DNA of 33,676 bases, from positions 1-33,676 of the forward strand of contig NZ_CAMZOG010000055.1 of NCBI RefSeq assembly GCF_947331445.1. Reading direction: 5' to 3'. The stretch's first letter is position 1. The number at the start of each line of letters is the position of its first letter. The notes beneath the pieces are model-generated. The model ran no database searches. It was not told the DNA's origin and worked only from the letters and a program-made list of their open reading frames with translations. Position numbers and translations under genes: made by a program. This document shows, in pieces, positions 1 through 8,282 of the stretch. The stretch comes from Parendozoicomonas sp. Alg238-R29 (GTDB lineage: Bacteria; Pseudomonadota; Gammaproteobacteria; Pseudomonadales; Endozoicomonadaceae).

Positions 1-201
1 TCAGGAAAAGAGAGGAACTGCGGGCAGACATCCGGAAGAATGGTCACCCGAAAAAGCTTAAGTAAGTGCCATTCGACTCCGACCCCTTTATCCTAACAAT
101 TCAGTTACCAGCCTAAAACTCTACTGCCGTTAATAACTCTAAGTCAGCATATGCACAGCGTACCGGACACAGAGTACCAGAGTGATATTTATCAAAGTAG
201 A

Positions 202-208
202 GAAGGAA
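202..208 (+). promoter_or_regulatory. Ribosome binding site that decides the TRAF gene start
   Basis: A purine-rich GAAGGAA lies 5 bases before the ATG at 214. The in-frame ATG at 151 has no comparable motif upstream. This favours the 214 start and a 509-residue product over the 530-residue reading. Confidence 0.6.
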
Positions 209-213
209 ACGTC

Positions 214-1743
214 ATGCTTCAATCAAGTCAACAAAGTCAAATAAAACCTAGTAGCTATACGCTACCTGTAGCTGGGGGAACACAAGCTTCGAGCGAGAGT
301 GGTATTGCGGTCGTTCCTTCATCTTCACGCATGCCGAATGTGTCGGTAGGAGGGGCTACAGGGGCAAACCCTCTTCTTCTTCAACAACGTCAAACGACGC
401 TTGTACCATGGGAGGACGTCACGCAATCTGTGACTTTATCGAAGACACTTGGTCAGGAAATAACCTCGTTCTGCAGACCGGTAAAACAACAAGGCGACGT
501 CAACGCATACTTGCCAGACGGAAAAAAGGGCTTTCGAATCGCTTACTGCACCCCGGTGGCTGACGGCGGTAAGCCCCATGCAAAAGTCCACTTGTTTTTT
601 CCAGAAGTTGGCCTTGAGGAGAGAATACTTAAGAAAGTGAACGTCAAAAATACTGTTGGGCCGAATGGCGAGGTAACAGCAGCAGGGAAGTTAGATCTCT
701 CTCAGCTGTCAAGCGATGAAATAAAAACATTCAAAGAATACCTGACATCAATCGCAGGCAAATTGTATTTGTTTGATGGGGAGGCGAAAAAAATATACCA
801 GTGTGTTATAGCCTTCGAAGAAGGATCAAAATGTTCATTTTCTGTGTTGAACGAGCCTTTTGAATTCGCAGGTGAAAAAAGCACGTGTAAAAGGGCCAGC
901 CTGATACCTGTTGAGTCATTAACAAAGTATCAGACAGCAGATGGTCAGGTTTTTATCGATTTTAGTACTGTTCTTAATGCAAACGCTTACAAAGAGCTTT
1001 CCTCTCAGCTACACGGTTTGATAGCTCAGGTACACCAAAACTTTGAGGATTTTGAACACAGAGTCCGCTGTTTAGAAAATGACGCAGCAGAAAACAAAAA
1101 ACAAACCCAGACAACGCAACTTCAAGCCGAAGAAAATAAAGACGAGGTTGGCACACTGAAGACCGAAATGTCTCAGTGCACCAAGGCTCTCACGCAGCTC
1201 AACGGTTTGGTGAATGAAATAGGCTTAAAGGTAGATATTCTGACAGTGCGCTCTACAAACGGCACTCTTGTCTGGAAAATCACTGAAGTAGAAAAGCGTA
1301 CTGAAGAAGCAAAAACCGGGAAAACACTGTCCCTTTATTCACCACCGTTCTTTACCTCACAGCATGGCTACCGTATGTGCCTGCGTCTCTACCTGAATGG
1401 TGACGGACAGGGGAAAGGCTCCCATATTTCCCTGTTTATAGTGATGATGAAAAGCGATTACGATGATTTGCTGAGCTGGCCGTTTAAACACAAGGTGACC
1501 TTGTCTCTGCTTAATCAGAGTGATCCTAATAATTCCAAAGCCCATCAGGCCAAGGCCTTTCGGCCTACGGATACCTCTTCCAGCTTTCATAAGCCCCGAG
1601 GACCGTTTAACACCGCATCAGGTTTCCCCAAGTTTGTATCTGTTGATACGCTGCGAGATCGTAATTACGTACGAGATGACAGCCTGTTCATCAAAGTAAA
1701 AATTGACATGAGCGATATGGAAGCGCCGGACCATCCCGTGTGA
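214..1743 (+). CDS. TRAF/MATH domain protein, candidate host-directed effector
   Basis: This encodes a 509-residue protein whose C-terminal part (about 349-500) reads as a TRAF-C (MATH) domain. It begins NGTLVWKI, continues with GKTLSLYSPPFFTS, GYRMCLRLYLNGDGQGKG, WPFKHKVTLSLL, SSSFHKPRG and ASGFPKFV, and ends YVRDDSLFIKVKID. From memory these match animal TRAF2, TRAF3 and TRAF5 far more closely than generic MATH domains. Residues about 265-347 are heptad-like and charged, as in a TRAF-N coiled coil. The first 260 residues are not recognised: they start with a Ser/Gln-rich stretch and show no RING or zinc-finger cysteine pattern. Known TRAFs trimerise and bind TNF-receptor-type tails; a RING-less TRAF could act as an adaptor or decoy. 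No Sec signal is seen; type III secretion is possible but not shown. A longer start at 151 is possible. Domain call is strong, effector role is inferred. Confidence 0.9.
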   Translation: MLQSSQQSQIKPSSYTLPVAGGTQASSESGIAVVPSSSRMPNVSVGGATGANPLLLQQRQTTLVPWEDVTQSVTLSKTLGQEITSFCRPVKQQGDVNAYLPDGKKGFRIAYCTPVADGGKPHAKVHLFFPEVGLEERILKKVNVKNTVGPNGEVTAAGKLDLSQLSSDEIKTFKEYLTSIAGKLYLFDGEAKKIYQCVIAFEEGSKCSFSVLNEPFEFAGEKSTCKRASLIPVESLTKYQTADGQVFIDFSTVLNANAYKELSSQLHGLIAQVHQNFEDFEHRVRCLENDAAENKKQTQTTQLQAEENKDEVGTLKTEMSQCTKALTQLNGLVNEIGLKVDILTVRSTNGTLVWKITEVEKRTEEAKTGKTLSLYSPPFFTSQHGYRMCLRLYLNGDGQGKGSHISLFIVMMKSDYDDLLSWPFKHKVTLSLLNQSDPNNSKAHQAKAFRPTDTSSSFHKPRGPFNTASGFPKFVSVDTLRDRNYVRDDSLFIKVKIDMSDMEAPDHPV

Positions 1744-1791
1744 TGATGTCTTCTTCATGGAAGGACAATATACAAAAGAGGTTGATGAACA

Positions 1792-2817
1792 ATGCAGTCA
1801 TTTAATTCCACTCCATCAAGGCTGAGAGACATACCTCCGTCGTGGACAGGGGGGTATCGGGTAGATGCGAATAAGGAAAACTCCCAGATTATTCTGGATA
1901 TTCCGAATGAACGAAATGAATTGGTCATGGGCGCCCGCTATGCCCGAGAGATCCCAAAACTTTATCCTATTGTTGGATTTCATAAAGCAATGCTTGGCAT
2001 TGCTTTACCGCCGGCAGTGCCTCTTGATTTACCGACGAGAGATGCGAAAAGGGTGCCGCCGCAAAGAACCGTTTCCCTAGCGAAGAAGATACAGCAGAAG
2101 CCATCACAAGATATCCCAAGGGGGGATGGCGGAACAACACACAACGTCGCCTCCCTTTTTATAGATGTCTGCTCTTGGCTCCCTGGACCAGAACCACAAT
2201 ATGAGTGGGGTAGACTTGACGAAGAGATTAACGAAGATATTGACAAGAGAACGAAACAAGAACTTTTCACTCGCACCTTAAGTACTATTAAACTCGCTGA
2301 TGTGATGAAAAAGGTATTGTGTGGTGAAGATTTGAAATTGCCAGTTCACATCGAGCATATCAATAAACATGAAATATGGAAGCGCACAACAGAATATGTA
2401 TGTCTTGCTCCGGAAAACAAAAAATTGAGAAGAACCTGTAGCATGGTCGAATTGAGCACGGTGGAGTTGAGTGATGTAGATTCCCAGTCAGTAAAGACAA
2501 TAAACAGGAATGATGTTATCAGTGACCTGGGAATGCCTGTGTTCAAGTACTATAAACATAAAGCTAAGTATCACGAGTGTAATCAGCGCTATATTCGTAG
2601 CCGAGAACAAACAATATGTATATCCCCGCGTATTGGGCTTCGAAAGCTATCTTCAAACTTTTTTCCCCTGGGCGGTAGTTTTGATCACTGGATGAGCATG
2701 CTTTTATTAGAAATAAAAAATTGCCCACAGTGTTTGGATGAGTATGCCGGTATTTCTGTAGAACCCATTCCTGAGACGGGACGCCTCGGAACAAACCCCC
2801 TGGAGCAGAACCCTTAG
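1792..2817 (+). CDS. Hypothetical protein downstream of the TRAF gene
   Basis: This 341-residue protein is not recognised. It begins 48 bases after the TRAF gene stop on the same strand, so the two may be co-transcribed. It has no signal peptide or membrane segment. The N-terminal part is proline- and arginine-rich and looks disordered; a proline-rich stretch lies around residues 75-95. The C-terminal third contains several cysteines, including a CPQC pair about 30 residues from the end, which could bind a metal. The only nearby purine-rich sequence (AAGAGG) is about ten bases from the ATG, so the ribosome site is weak. Its position beside a eukaryotic-type gene makes a lineage-specific accessory or effector protein plausible, but no function can be assigned. 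Confidence 0.65.
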   Translation: MQSFNSTPSRLRDIPPSWTGGYRVDANKENSQIILDIPNERNELVMGARYAREIPKLYPIVGFHKAMLGIALPPAVPLDLPTRDAKRVPPQRTVSLAKKIQQKPSQDIPRGDGGTTHNVASLFIDVCSWLPGPEPQYEWGRLDEEINEDIDKRTKQELFTRTLSTIKLADVMKKVLCGEDLKLPVHIEHINKHEIWKRTTEYVCLAPENKKLRRTCSMVELSTVELSDVDSQSVKTINRNDVISDLGMPVFKYYKHKAKYHECNQRYIRSREQTICISPRIGLRKLSSNFFPLGGSFDHWMSMLLLEIKNCPQCLDEYAGISVEPIPETGRLGTNPLEQNP

Positions 2818-3005
2818 AGTGCAACCTCTGTTGCTTCCGGATCGGACTGTCAACTGGTGACAATGGAGTACTCTTTACAGAATCTTATCGTTACTACGTC
2901 GACCGTGGGAGTGTCCCCCAAGCTTTCGGCAAACAGTGACTTTGTCAGGCTATGTGCTTTTTATCGGAATCACGGTTGAGCACAATAAACAAACGCCCTC
3001 GGAAG

Positions 3006-3647
3006 CTATAGAATACCCCGCATTTGCATTTGACTCGTTTGAGATATCCATGGCTGCCACTTTGCGCGGATATGAGTTTGGGTATTCACATCACCGTTTT
3101 GCAGGGTATGAATACGGGTGACTTTGGAGCCACCACCGCTACGCGCCACATAAGTGCTGCTGGTCTGGTGTCCATCGGCCCGGGTCATAGTTTCTTCCCG
3201 GCCCCGCACGTCGTAGCTGGTGCTGCTCCACTGCACTGTGCTGCCGGCGATATAAGGCTCAGACACCTTGATCATACGACCCAGATTGTCGTATTGGCTA
3301 TCAACCAGAACCGTATCACCATTCAGGTTGGTAGAACGGCTGCGCAGCTCACGACCCAGTCGGTCAAAGTACACAACCGTGTCTGGCTGAGCTTTGCCAC
3401 TGGCAGCGATATGTTCCACTGAGGTGGTCATCTGCCAGGCACAGTGGGCGGGCTTCTGACTGTCACAGGTTTGATACGTGTTACGACTGATCACACCGTC
3501 AGCAGAGGCTTGCTGAATAAAACGGCCAAAGCCGTCGTACCAGCTGCGGGATTTCAAACCATTGACATCGGTGGTTTGGGTGACGTTACCGTGGCTGTCG
3601 TAATCGTAAGCCGTGGTCACCGAACTGGCCGTGGGGAAGCCCAGCAA
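3006..3647 (-). pseudogene. Rhs/YD-repeat protein fragment
   Basis: The reading frame encodes several YD-type repeats, such as AYDYDSHGNVTQTTDVNG, WYDGFGR, YFDRLGRELRSRSTNLNG, QYDNLGRMIKVSEPY and SYDVRGREETMTRADG. These are typical of Rhs and YD-repeat shell proteins, normally over 1000 residues long and carrying a toxic C-terminal domain. Here only about 210 residues remain. The frame opens at a TTG with no ribosome site. After about residue 170 the repeat pattern disappears, which suggests a frameshift or recombination. There is no Rhs core end motif, toxin tip or immunity gene nearby. The flanks (2818-3005 and 3648-3856) contain no gene I can support; the right flank is AT-rich. It is best read as a remnant. 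Confidence 0.7.
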
Positions 3648-3856
3648 CCACTACAGACTGAGTTCTTTTGCTGTTTGGTATTTGTAGAGAAGTTTTAGAT
3701 TGCTGAGGAGGGGTTCTTTTCTTATATCACTGAAGTTAGACAAGAGTCGTATGTTGTCAAATTTTGCTTCAAATATATTGTCGGCTTATTCTTCTGCTAT
3801 TGTCAGCATATTCTTCATATTGCCAACTTATGCTTCAACCGACACTCTTATAGGTG

Positions 3857-4756
3857 TCAGTCTTTTTTACGGGCCCGGGGATGAGTCTTATCATACACAT
3901 CCGCCAAGTGCTGGAAATCCAGATGTGTATAAACCTGAGTAGTCGATATATCACTGTGGCCAAGCAACTCCTGAACAGCTCTCAGCTCACCGCTTGATTC
4001 CAGAATATGGCTGGCAAAAGAGTGTCTCAGCATATGGGGGTGAAGTGGGGTATCCAACCCATGCTGCTTACCCCACGCTTTGATGCGAACCTGTACCTGC
4101 CTGCGACTGATACGGCTTCCATTCCGTGAAACAAACAGCGCTGTTTCACTTTCTTTAGCAAGGTTGCCCCGGACTTTTAGCCACTTTCTTAAAGCCACCT
4201 CAGCCTTACTGCCAATATGAGTTACACGCTCTTTATTGCCCTTGCCCAGAACAATGGCCTGCCCTGAGCTGAGATCAATATCAACAAGATCCAACCCCAC
4301 CAGCTCTGATAGACGAACCCCTGCAGAATAAAACAGCTCAAGAATAGCGTGATCACGCATAGTCAGAGGAGAATCGCTGGTCACATCCAGCATGCTGGAT
4401 ACCTGATCGGTATCAAGCACTTTCGGTAAGGGTTTTGAGCGCTTAGGCGCCTGAAGGTTTTTGGCCGGATTATTGTCAGCCAGCCCTTCACGCATCAAGA
4501 ATACATAGAAGCCACGAATGGAAGATAGCCAGCGGTGGAGGCTGCGAGATTCCAGACCTTCCAGTCGCAGGTTGCCCATAACCCTGCGAATATCAGTTTC
4601 TTTCAAACTGCTCCACTGATCGTCTTTTTTCAGCTGTTTTTCCAGCTTTCTTACATCACGAAGATAGGCGGAACAGGTATTAGGCGACATTTGCCGCTCA
4701 TAGCGAAGAAAGGTCTGCCAGGCTTCCAGCTGCCCGGCTCGACTTTGTTGACTCAT
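3857..4756 (-). CDS. xerC: Tyrosine recombinase XerC
   Basis: This 299-residue site-specific recombinase acts with XerD at dif to resolve chromosome dimers. The N-terminal SAM-like core-binding domain covers about 1-95 and the catalytic domain about 110-290. The full catalytic set is visible: Arg148 (AGVRLSEL), Lys172 (GKGNKER), His241 and Arg244 (HMLRHSFASH), His267 (LLGHSDISTT) and nucleophile Tyr276 (VYTHLD). The length is normal. It is the last gene of the lysA-dapF-DUF484-xerC operon, an order shared with Escherichia coli and Pseudomonas, which supports XerC over XerD or a phage integrase. Its ATG sits at the end of an array of 17-bp repeats (4757-4841), so its translation may depend on reinitiation from the gene upstream. 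Confidence 0.95.
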   Translation of the reverse strand: MSQQSRAGQLEAWQTFLRYERQMSPNTCSAYLRDVRKLEKQLKKDDQWSSLKETDIRRVMGNLRLEGLESRSLHRWLSSIRGFYVFLMREGLADNNPAKNLQAPKRSKPLPKVLDTDQVSSMLDVTSDSPLTMRDHAILELFYSAGVRLSELVGLDLVDIDLSSGQAIVLGKGNKERVTHIGSKAEVALRKWLKVRGNLAKESETALFVSRNGSRISRRQVQVRIKAWGKQHGLDTPLHPHMLRHSFASHILESSGELRAVQELLGHSDISTTQVYTHLDFQHLADVYDKTHPRARKKD

Positions 4757-4841
4757 TGCGAGTAGTTTCTCATTGCGAGTAGTTTCTCATTGCGAGTAGT
4801 TTCTCATTGAGGGTAGTCTCTCATTGAGGGTAGATTGTCAT
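4757..4841 (-). repeat. 17-bp tandem repeat forming a chain of overlapping start/stop codons
   Basis: Five 17-base units lie between the end of the DUF484 gene and the xerC ATG; on the minus strand the newest form is ATGAGAAACTACTCGCA. Each unit starts with ATG, and because 17 is not a multiple of three each ATG opens a six-codon frame (Met-Arg-Asn-Tyr-Ser-Gln) whose TGA overlaps the next ATG as ATGA. The two units nearest DUF484 are diverged (CTACCCTCA) and the second supplies its last residues and stop. With only two units, the DUF484 stop would overlap the xerC start directly, which was probably the ancestral state. Confidence 0.85.
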
Positions 4842-5541
4842 TCGTTTTTTTTGTTGCCAGTGCTTCCAGAGCTCGTGAAACCACTTCACCAATAAAGCTC
4901 AGGTATACCGTTCCGGTACCAGCACGAAAATCTTCTTCATTTCTGCTACCCACAGCCAGAATGCCCAGCGGGCGTTTCAGATGGAGTGGAACAACGGCTG
5001 TAGACTTCACCAGCTTCCAGTGATTGGGGAACAGGAACTTCAGCTCTCTTTCCCGCAGTCGCCCGCATACCACACGATTGCCAGACAATAGATCAGAAAT
5101 ACCTGTACCACTGTTTATCCCGGTTTTGGTGTGACACGGTACCCTTGATGTATTGGCAAAGGTATCCGAAACCAGCATCTGGGCAACATAATCAATACGA
5201 AAATCATGGGACAGACTGTCATCGACGGCATCAATAACATCATCGAGGGTTTCCGCTTCCATAACCGACAGCACCAATCTGCGCACGCGCTCAAACAGGC
5301 GGTCATTGTCACGGGCAACGCTCAAAAGCTCATTGAGCTTTGAACGCATATCCTGGTTACGTTCACGCAGAACAGACACCTGTCGCTCAACAAGGGAGAT
5401 AGTATCTCCACGCTGGTGAGGGATGGTGAGTTTGCTCAACAGGTCGTCACGCTTACTGAAAAACTCTGGATTTGCAGTAAGAAAGTCAACAACCTGCTCC
5501 TCAGTTAAAGGTTCCGCCAGTTCAAGTCCGTCGTCACTCAT
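4804..5541 (-). CDS. DUF484 family protein
   Basis: This 245-residue protein belongs to the DUF484 family found between dapF and xerC in many gammaproteobacteria. The N-terminal segment (about 10-40) contains LTEEQVVDFLTANPEFFSKR, typical of the family. It is followed by a helical, probably coiled-coil stretch (about 45-80) and a GAF-like domain (about 85-235). Its biochemical role is not known. Its start overlaps the dapF stop by four bases (ATGA), so translation is probably coupled. Its own stop lies inside the 17-bp repeat array, and the last six residues (MRDYPQ) are encoded by one repeat unit, so the extreme C-terminus has been reshaped by repeat expansion. Confidence 0.9.
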   Translation of the reverse strand: MSDDGLELAEPLTEEQVVDFLTANPEFFSKRDDLLSKLTIPHQRGDTISLVERQVSVLRERNQDMRSKLNELLSVARDNDRLFERVRRLVLSVMEAETLDDVIDAVDDSLSHDFRIDYVAQMLVSDTFANTSRVPCHTKTGINSGTGISDLLSGNRVVCGRLRERELKFLFPNHWKLVKSTAVVPLHLKRPLGILAVGSRNEEDFRAGTGTVYLSFIGEVVSRALEALATKKTNDNLPSMRDYPQ

Positions 5542-6368
5542 ATCCTTATATGCCCTTCGTAGACTCGTGTAGCCGGCCCTGTCATCAGCACCGGCAGGTC
5601 ATCCTCTTTCCAGGTAATACTCAGTGAACCGCCGGGAAGATTAACCTTAACGGTTGGTTCCAGCAGCCCCTGCAAACGCCCGGCAACAACGGCTGCACAA
5701 GCACCTGTACCACAGGCCAGAGTTTCTCCTACTCCACGTTCATAAACCCGAAGATTGACTTCACCCGGATTCATAATTTCCATAAAACCGACATTGCAGT
5801 TCTGCGGAAAGCGAGCATGACGCTGAATCTTACGACCCAAGTTTTCCACTGGCGCTTTCTTACAATCTTCCACCAGCATTACGGCATGGGGATTACCCAT
5901 GGAGACTGCCGCAATTTCATGCTCTTTGCCTTCCACCTCCAGCTTGTAGGTAATAGACTGACGTTCAGCTTTAAAAGGAATTTCCCAGGGCTCCAGCTCT
6001 GGTTTCCCCATATCCACAGTCACTTCGTCGTCTTTACCAATGCGTAGCTCTATATTGCCTTTGGAAGTCTGAACCCGAATACGTCGGCTGGAAGTCAGCT
6101 TTCGCTCCAGAACAAATGCAGCAAAACAACGTGCACCATTGCCACATTGCTCAACTTCGCTGCCATCAGCATTAAATATCCGGTAACGAAAGTCCATATC
6201 CGGATCACTGGGGGGCTCAACCAGTAACAACTGGTCAAACCCTACTCCAAAGTTACGATCACTCAGCTCTCTGATCTTTTCTGGGTGAAGACGCACATTC
6301 TGAGTTACGCCATCTATCACCATAAAATCATTGCCGAGGCCATGCATTTTGGTGAATTTTAGAAGCAT
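5538..6368 (-). CDS. dapF: Diaminopimelate epimerase
   Basis: DapF converts LL- to meso-diaminopimelate, the peptidoglycan cross-linking residue and lysine precursor, in the cytoplasm without a cofactor. The 276-residue length is standard. Both catalytic cysteines are present in their signatures: Cys75 in NADGSEVEQCGNGARC and Cys219 in GVGETLACGTGACAA. The start FTKMHGLGNDFMVIDG is typical. It overlaps the 3' end of lysA by ten bases and the start of DUF484 by four, forming a tight operon with consecutive lysine-pathway steps. Confidence 0.97.
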   Translation of the reverse strand: MLLKFTKMHGLGNDFMVIDGVTQNVRLHPEKIRELSDRNFGVGFDQLLLVEPPSDPDMDFRYRIFNADGSEVEQCGNGARCFAAFVLERKLTSSRRIRVQTSKGNIELRIGKDDEVTVDMGKPELEPWEIPFKAERQSITYKLEVEGKEHEIAAVSMGNPHAVMLVEDCKKAPVENLGRKIQRHARFPQNCNVGFMEIMNPGEVNLRVYERGVGETLACGTGACAAVVAGRLQGLLEPTVKVNLPGGSLSITWKEDDLPVLMTGPATRVYEGHIRI

Positions 6369-7633
6369 GAATTTTCCCCGGGCAGTGCTTCCAGCGCTAA
6401 CTGGTCAGCAATAGTCTCCCGGCGACGCACAACGTCTGCCTTATCTCCGGAAACCAGAACCTCTGCAGGGCGGCCGCGGGTATTAAAGTTGGAAGCCATC
6501 ACCATACCGTAAGCCCCTGCAGACATCACCGACAGCAGATCCCCGTCTTGAAGATTGAGAGTACGATTCTTGCCAAGGAAATCTGAGGTTTCACATACCG
6601 GGCCAACAATATCGTAAACCAGTTCTTCACCTTCACGGGGCTTCACCGGAACAATATCGTGCCAGGAGCCATAGAGAGCCGGACGAATCAGGTCATTCAT
6701 AGCGCCATCAATAACGGCAAAGTTCTTATGCTCAGTATGCTTCAGCATTTCAACACGCGTCAGCAAAATGCCAGCGTTGGCAATAATGGAACGGCCCGGT
6801 TCAAACACCAGTGCCAGTTCACGATCACCAACCCGCTCACGTACCGCGGCAATAAAGTCTGCTGTTGCCGGGGGCTGTTCGTCTTTATAAGTCACGCCAA
6901 GGCCACCACCAAGATCGATATGAGAAAGCTTAATTCCCTTATCGGCCAGACGATCAACAAGTGCCAATAGAATATCCAAAGCATCCAGAAATGGATCGAG
7001 AGACGTCAACTGTGAACCGATATGGCAATCCACACCCGTTACATCGATATTTGGCAGGTTGTGGGCACGCTCATAGATTTCATCAGCGCGATCAATATCT
7101 ACACCAAACTTGTTGTCTTTCAGCCCGGTAGAAATGTAAGGGTGAGTCTGGGCATCCACATTAGGATTCACCCGCAGGGAAACCCGTGCTGTTTTACCCA
7201 TATCCTCAGCAATAACCTGCAGGCGATCCAACTCAGGGATGGACTCAATATTGAAACACCAAACGCCTACTTCCAGAGCTCTGCGAACTTCATGTTCCTG
7301 CTTACCCACGCCAGAGAACACAACCTTGCCGGCATCTCCACCAGCCGCAAGAACGCGCTCAAGCTCGCCTACGGAAACAATGTCAAAACCAGCGCCCAGT
7401 TCAGCCAGAACATTCAGCACACCAAGGTTGGAATTGGCTTTTACGGCAAAACAGATTTTGTGGGGAACATCGGCCAGTGGTTTGGCATAGCCGTTCCAGG
7501 CAGCTTCTATTGCTGCACGGGAATATATATAGGCAGGAGTTCCAACCTTTTCGGCCAGCTGGCTGAGAGGAATATTCTCAGCGCAAAGTTCACCATTTTT
7601 CAGGAAAAACGAATCTGAATACAACGACGACAT
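6359..7633 (-). CDS. lysA: Diaminopimelate decarboxylase
   Basis: LysA decarboxylates meso-diaminopimelate to L-lysine, the last step of lysine synthesis, using pyridoxal phosphate. The 424 residues show the fold III barrel with the cofactor lysine in CFAVKANSN (Lys65), the HIGSQ motif, the glycine-rich phosphate loop (DLGGGLGV), EPGRSI, and GPVCETSDFLG with the active-site cysteine supplied to the partner subunit. The ATG overlaps the stop of lptM by one base (TAATG), and a GGAG-type ribosome site lies inside the end of lptM. The 3' end overlaps dapF. Confidence 0.97.
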   Translation of the reverse strand: MSSLYSDSFFLKNGELCAENIPLSQLAEKVGTPAYIYSRAAIEAAWNGYAKPLADVPHKICFAVKANSNLGVLNVLAELGAGFDIVSVGELERVLAAGGDAGKVVFSGVGKQEHEVRRALEVGVWCFNIESIPELDRLQVIAEDMGKTARVSLRVNPNVDAQTHPYISTGLKDNKFGVDIDRADEIYERAHNLPNIDVTGVDCHIGSQLTSLDPFLDALDILLALVDRLADKGIKLSHIDLGGGLGVTYKDEQPPATADFIAAVRERVGDRELALVFEPGRSIIANAGILLTRVEMLKHTEHKNFAVIDGAMNDLIRPALYGSWHDIVPVKPREGEELVYDIVGPVCETSDFLGKNRTLNLQDGDLLSVMSAGAYGMVMASNFNTRGRPAEVLVSGDKADVVRRRETIADQLALEALPGENSCF

Positions 7634-7758
7634 TAACTCCTTTCGCCTCCCTGTACAGTCAGGTTTGAAGGCTCTTCATCAGGAAGATACAAAGGTCCCT
7701 TCTGGCCACAGGCAGAAATAAACAGACTGAAGGCGATGAGCGCCAGTGCGCGTTTCAT
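7633..7758 (-). CDS. lptM: Small outer-membrane lipoprotein LptM (YifL-like)
   Basis: This 41-residue gene lies directly upstream of lysA. The product starts MKRALALIAFSLFISACGQKG: a basic N-terminus, a hydrophobic stretch, and a lipobox (ISAC) with Cys17 as the acylated residue, followed by the family signature GQKGPLYLP. In E. coli LptM (YifL) sits beside dapF and assists maturation of the LptD-LptE lipopolysaccharide translocon. The same small lipoprotein before lysA is common in Pseudomonas and relatives. The stop codon overlaps the lysA ATG by one base, so the two are likely translated together. It is the first gene of the operon. Confidence 0.88.
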   Translation of the reverse strand: MKRALALIAFSLFISACGQKGPLYLPDEEPSNLTVQGGERS

Positions 7759-7807
7759 GATGGACTCCCGATTCAAAGCTATAAGTCAATTTGCGTAATT
7801 AGCAATC

Positions 7808-7837
7808 AGTATACCTGCGGAATCTGGGCCATAACAG
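7808..7837 (-). promoter_or_regulatory. Candidate sigma-70 promoter of the lptM-lysA operon
   Basis: On the minus strand CTGTTA (7837-7832) and TATACT (7813-7808) are separated by 18 bases, about 50 bases before the lptM ATG. The -10 box is good and the -35 box poor. Confidence 0.35.
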
Positions 7838-7867
7838 GCACAACACGCGGTCGGTAACAGAGATCGT

Positions 7868-7896
7868 TTGCCCAACCGATAACTCTGTACGACAAT
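7868..7896 (+). promoter_or_regulatory. Candidate sigma-70 promoter of cyaY
   Basis: TTGCCC and GACAAT are separated by 17 bases, about 43 bases before the cyaY ATG. Each box matches four of six consensus positions. It diverges from the lptM promoter candidate. Confidence 0.35.
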
Positions 7897-7939
7897 CCGC
7901 TACAGATAACACTTCCCCTACCTTTATATACGTAAAATC

Positions 7940-8266
7940 ATGACTGAATTTGAATTCAACGACCAATTAGACGATCTGATGATGGACATTGAAGATGCCA
8001 TCGAAGAAATTGACACCGATATTGATTATGAAAACTCTGCCGGCATTCTTACCTTAAGTTTTGAAAATGGCAGCCAGATTATCCTCAGTCGCCAGGGCGC
8101 CCTGGGGCAGCTTTGGATGGCCGCCCAGTCTGGTGGCTTTCATTTTGATTTTGATGATGAGCAAGATAAGTGGATATGTGACTCCAATAGCGAAGAATTT
8201 GTCGCGCTTTTAAATAAGTGCGCTTCAGCGCAGGCCGGAGAAGTTGTTCTTCTGGAACTGAAGTAA
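7940..8266 (+). CDS. cyaY: Iron-sulfur cluster assembly frataxin CyaY
   Basis: CyaY is the bacterial frataxin. It binds iron and the cysteine desulfurase IscS and tunes iron-sulfur cluster assembly. The 108 residues match the family: an acidic first helix (DQLDDLMMDIEDAIEEIDTD), the sheet with GILTLSFENGSQIILSRQ, then LGQLWMAAQSGGFHFDF and a C-terminal helix (SEEFVALLNKC). The acidic ridge that binds iron is evident. It is transcribed away from the lysA operon, an arrangement also common in other gammaproteobacteria, and is followed by a possible terminator at 8283-8312. Confidence 0.95.
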   Translation: MTEFEFNDQLDDLMMDIEDAIEEIDTDIDYENSAGILTLSFENGSQIILSRQGALGQLWMAAQSGGFHFDFDDEQDKWICDSNSEEFVALLNKCASAQAGEVVLLELK

Positions 8267-8282
8267 ACCTCTTTCTCTTCAA

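Noticed and set aside
1-65. Open stretches at the left edge, one reading EELRADIRKNGHPKKLK before a stop
   Set aside because: Two frames are open for the same short distance and neither is recognisable, so the tail of an upstream gene cannot be assigned.
2564-3121. Small frames on both strands around the end of the 341-residue gene and the Rhs fragment
   Set aside because: They are shadows of the two longer frames or lie in unsupported sequence.
3700-3942. 80-codon plus-strand frame with a hydrophobic stretch resembling a signal peptide
   Set aside because: It overlaps the 3' end of xerC, lies in AT-rich DNA and shows no family features.
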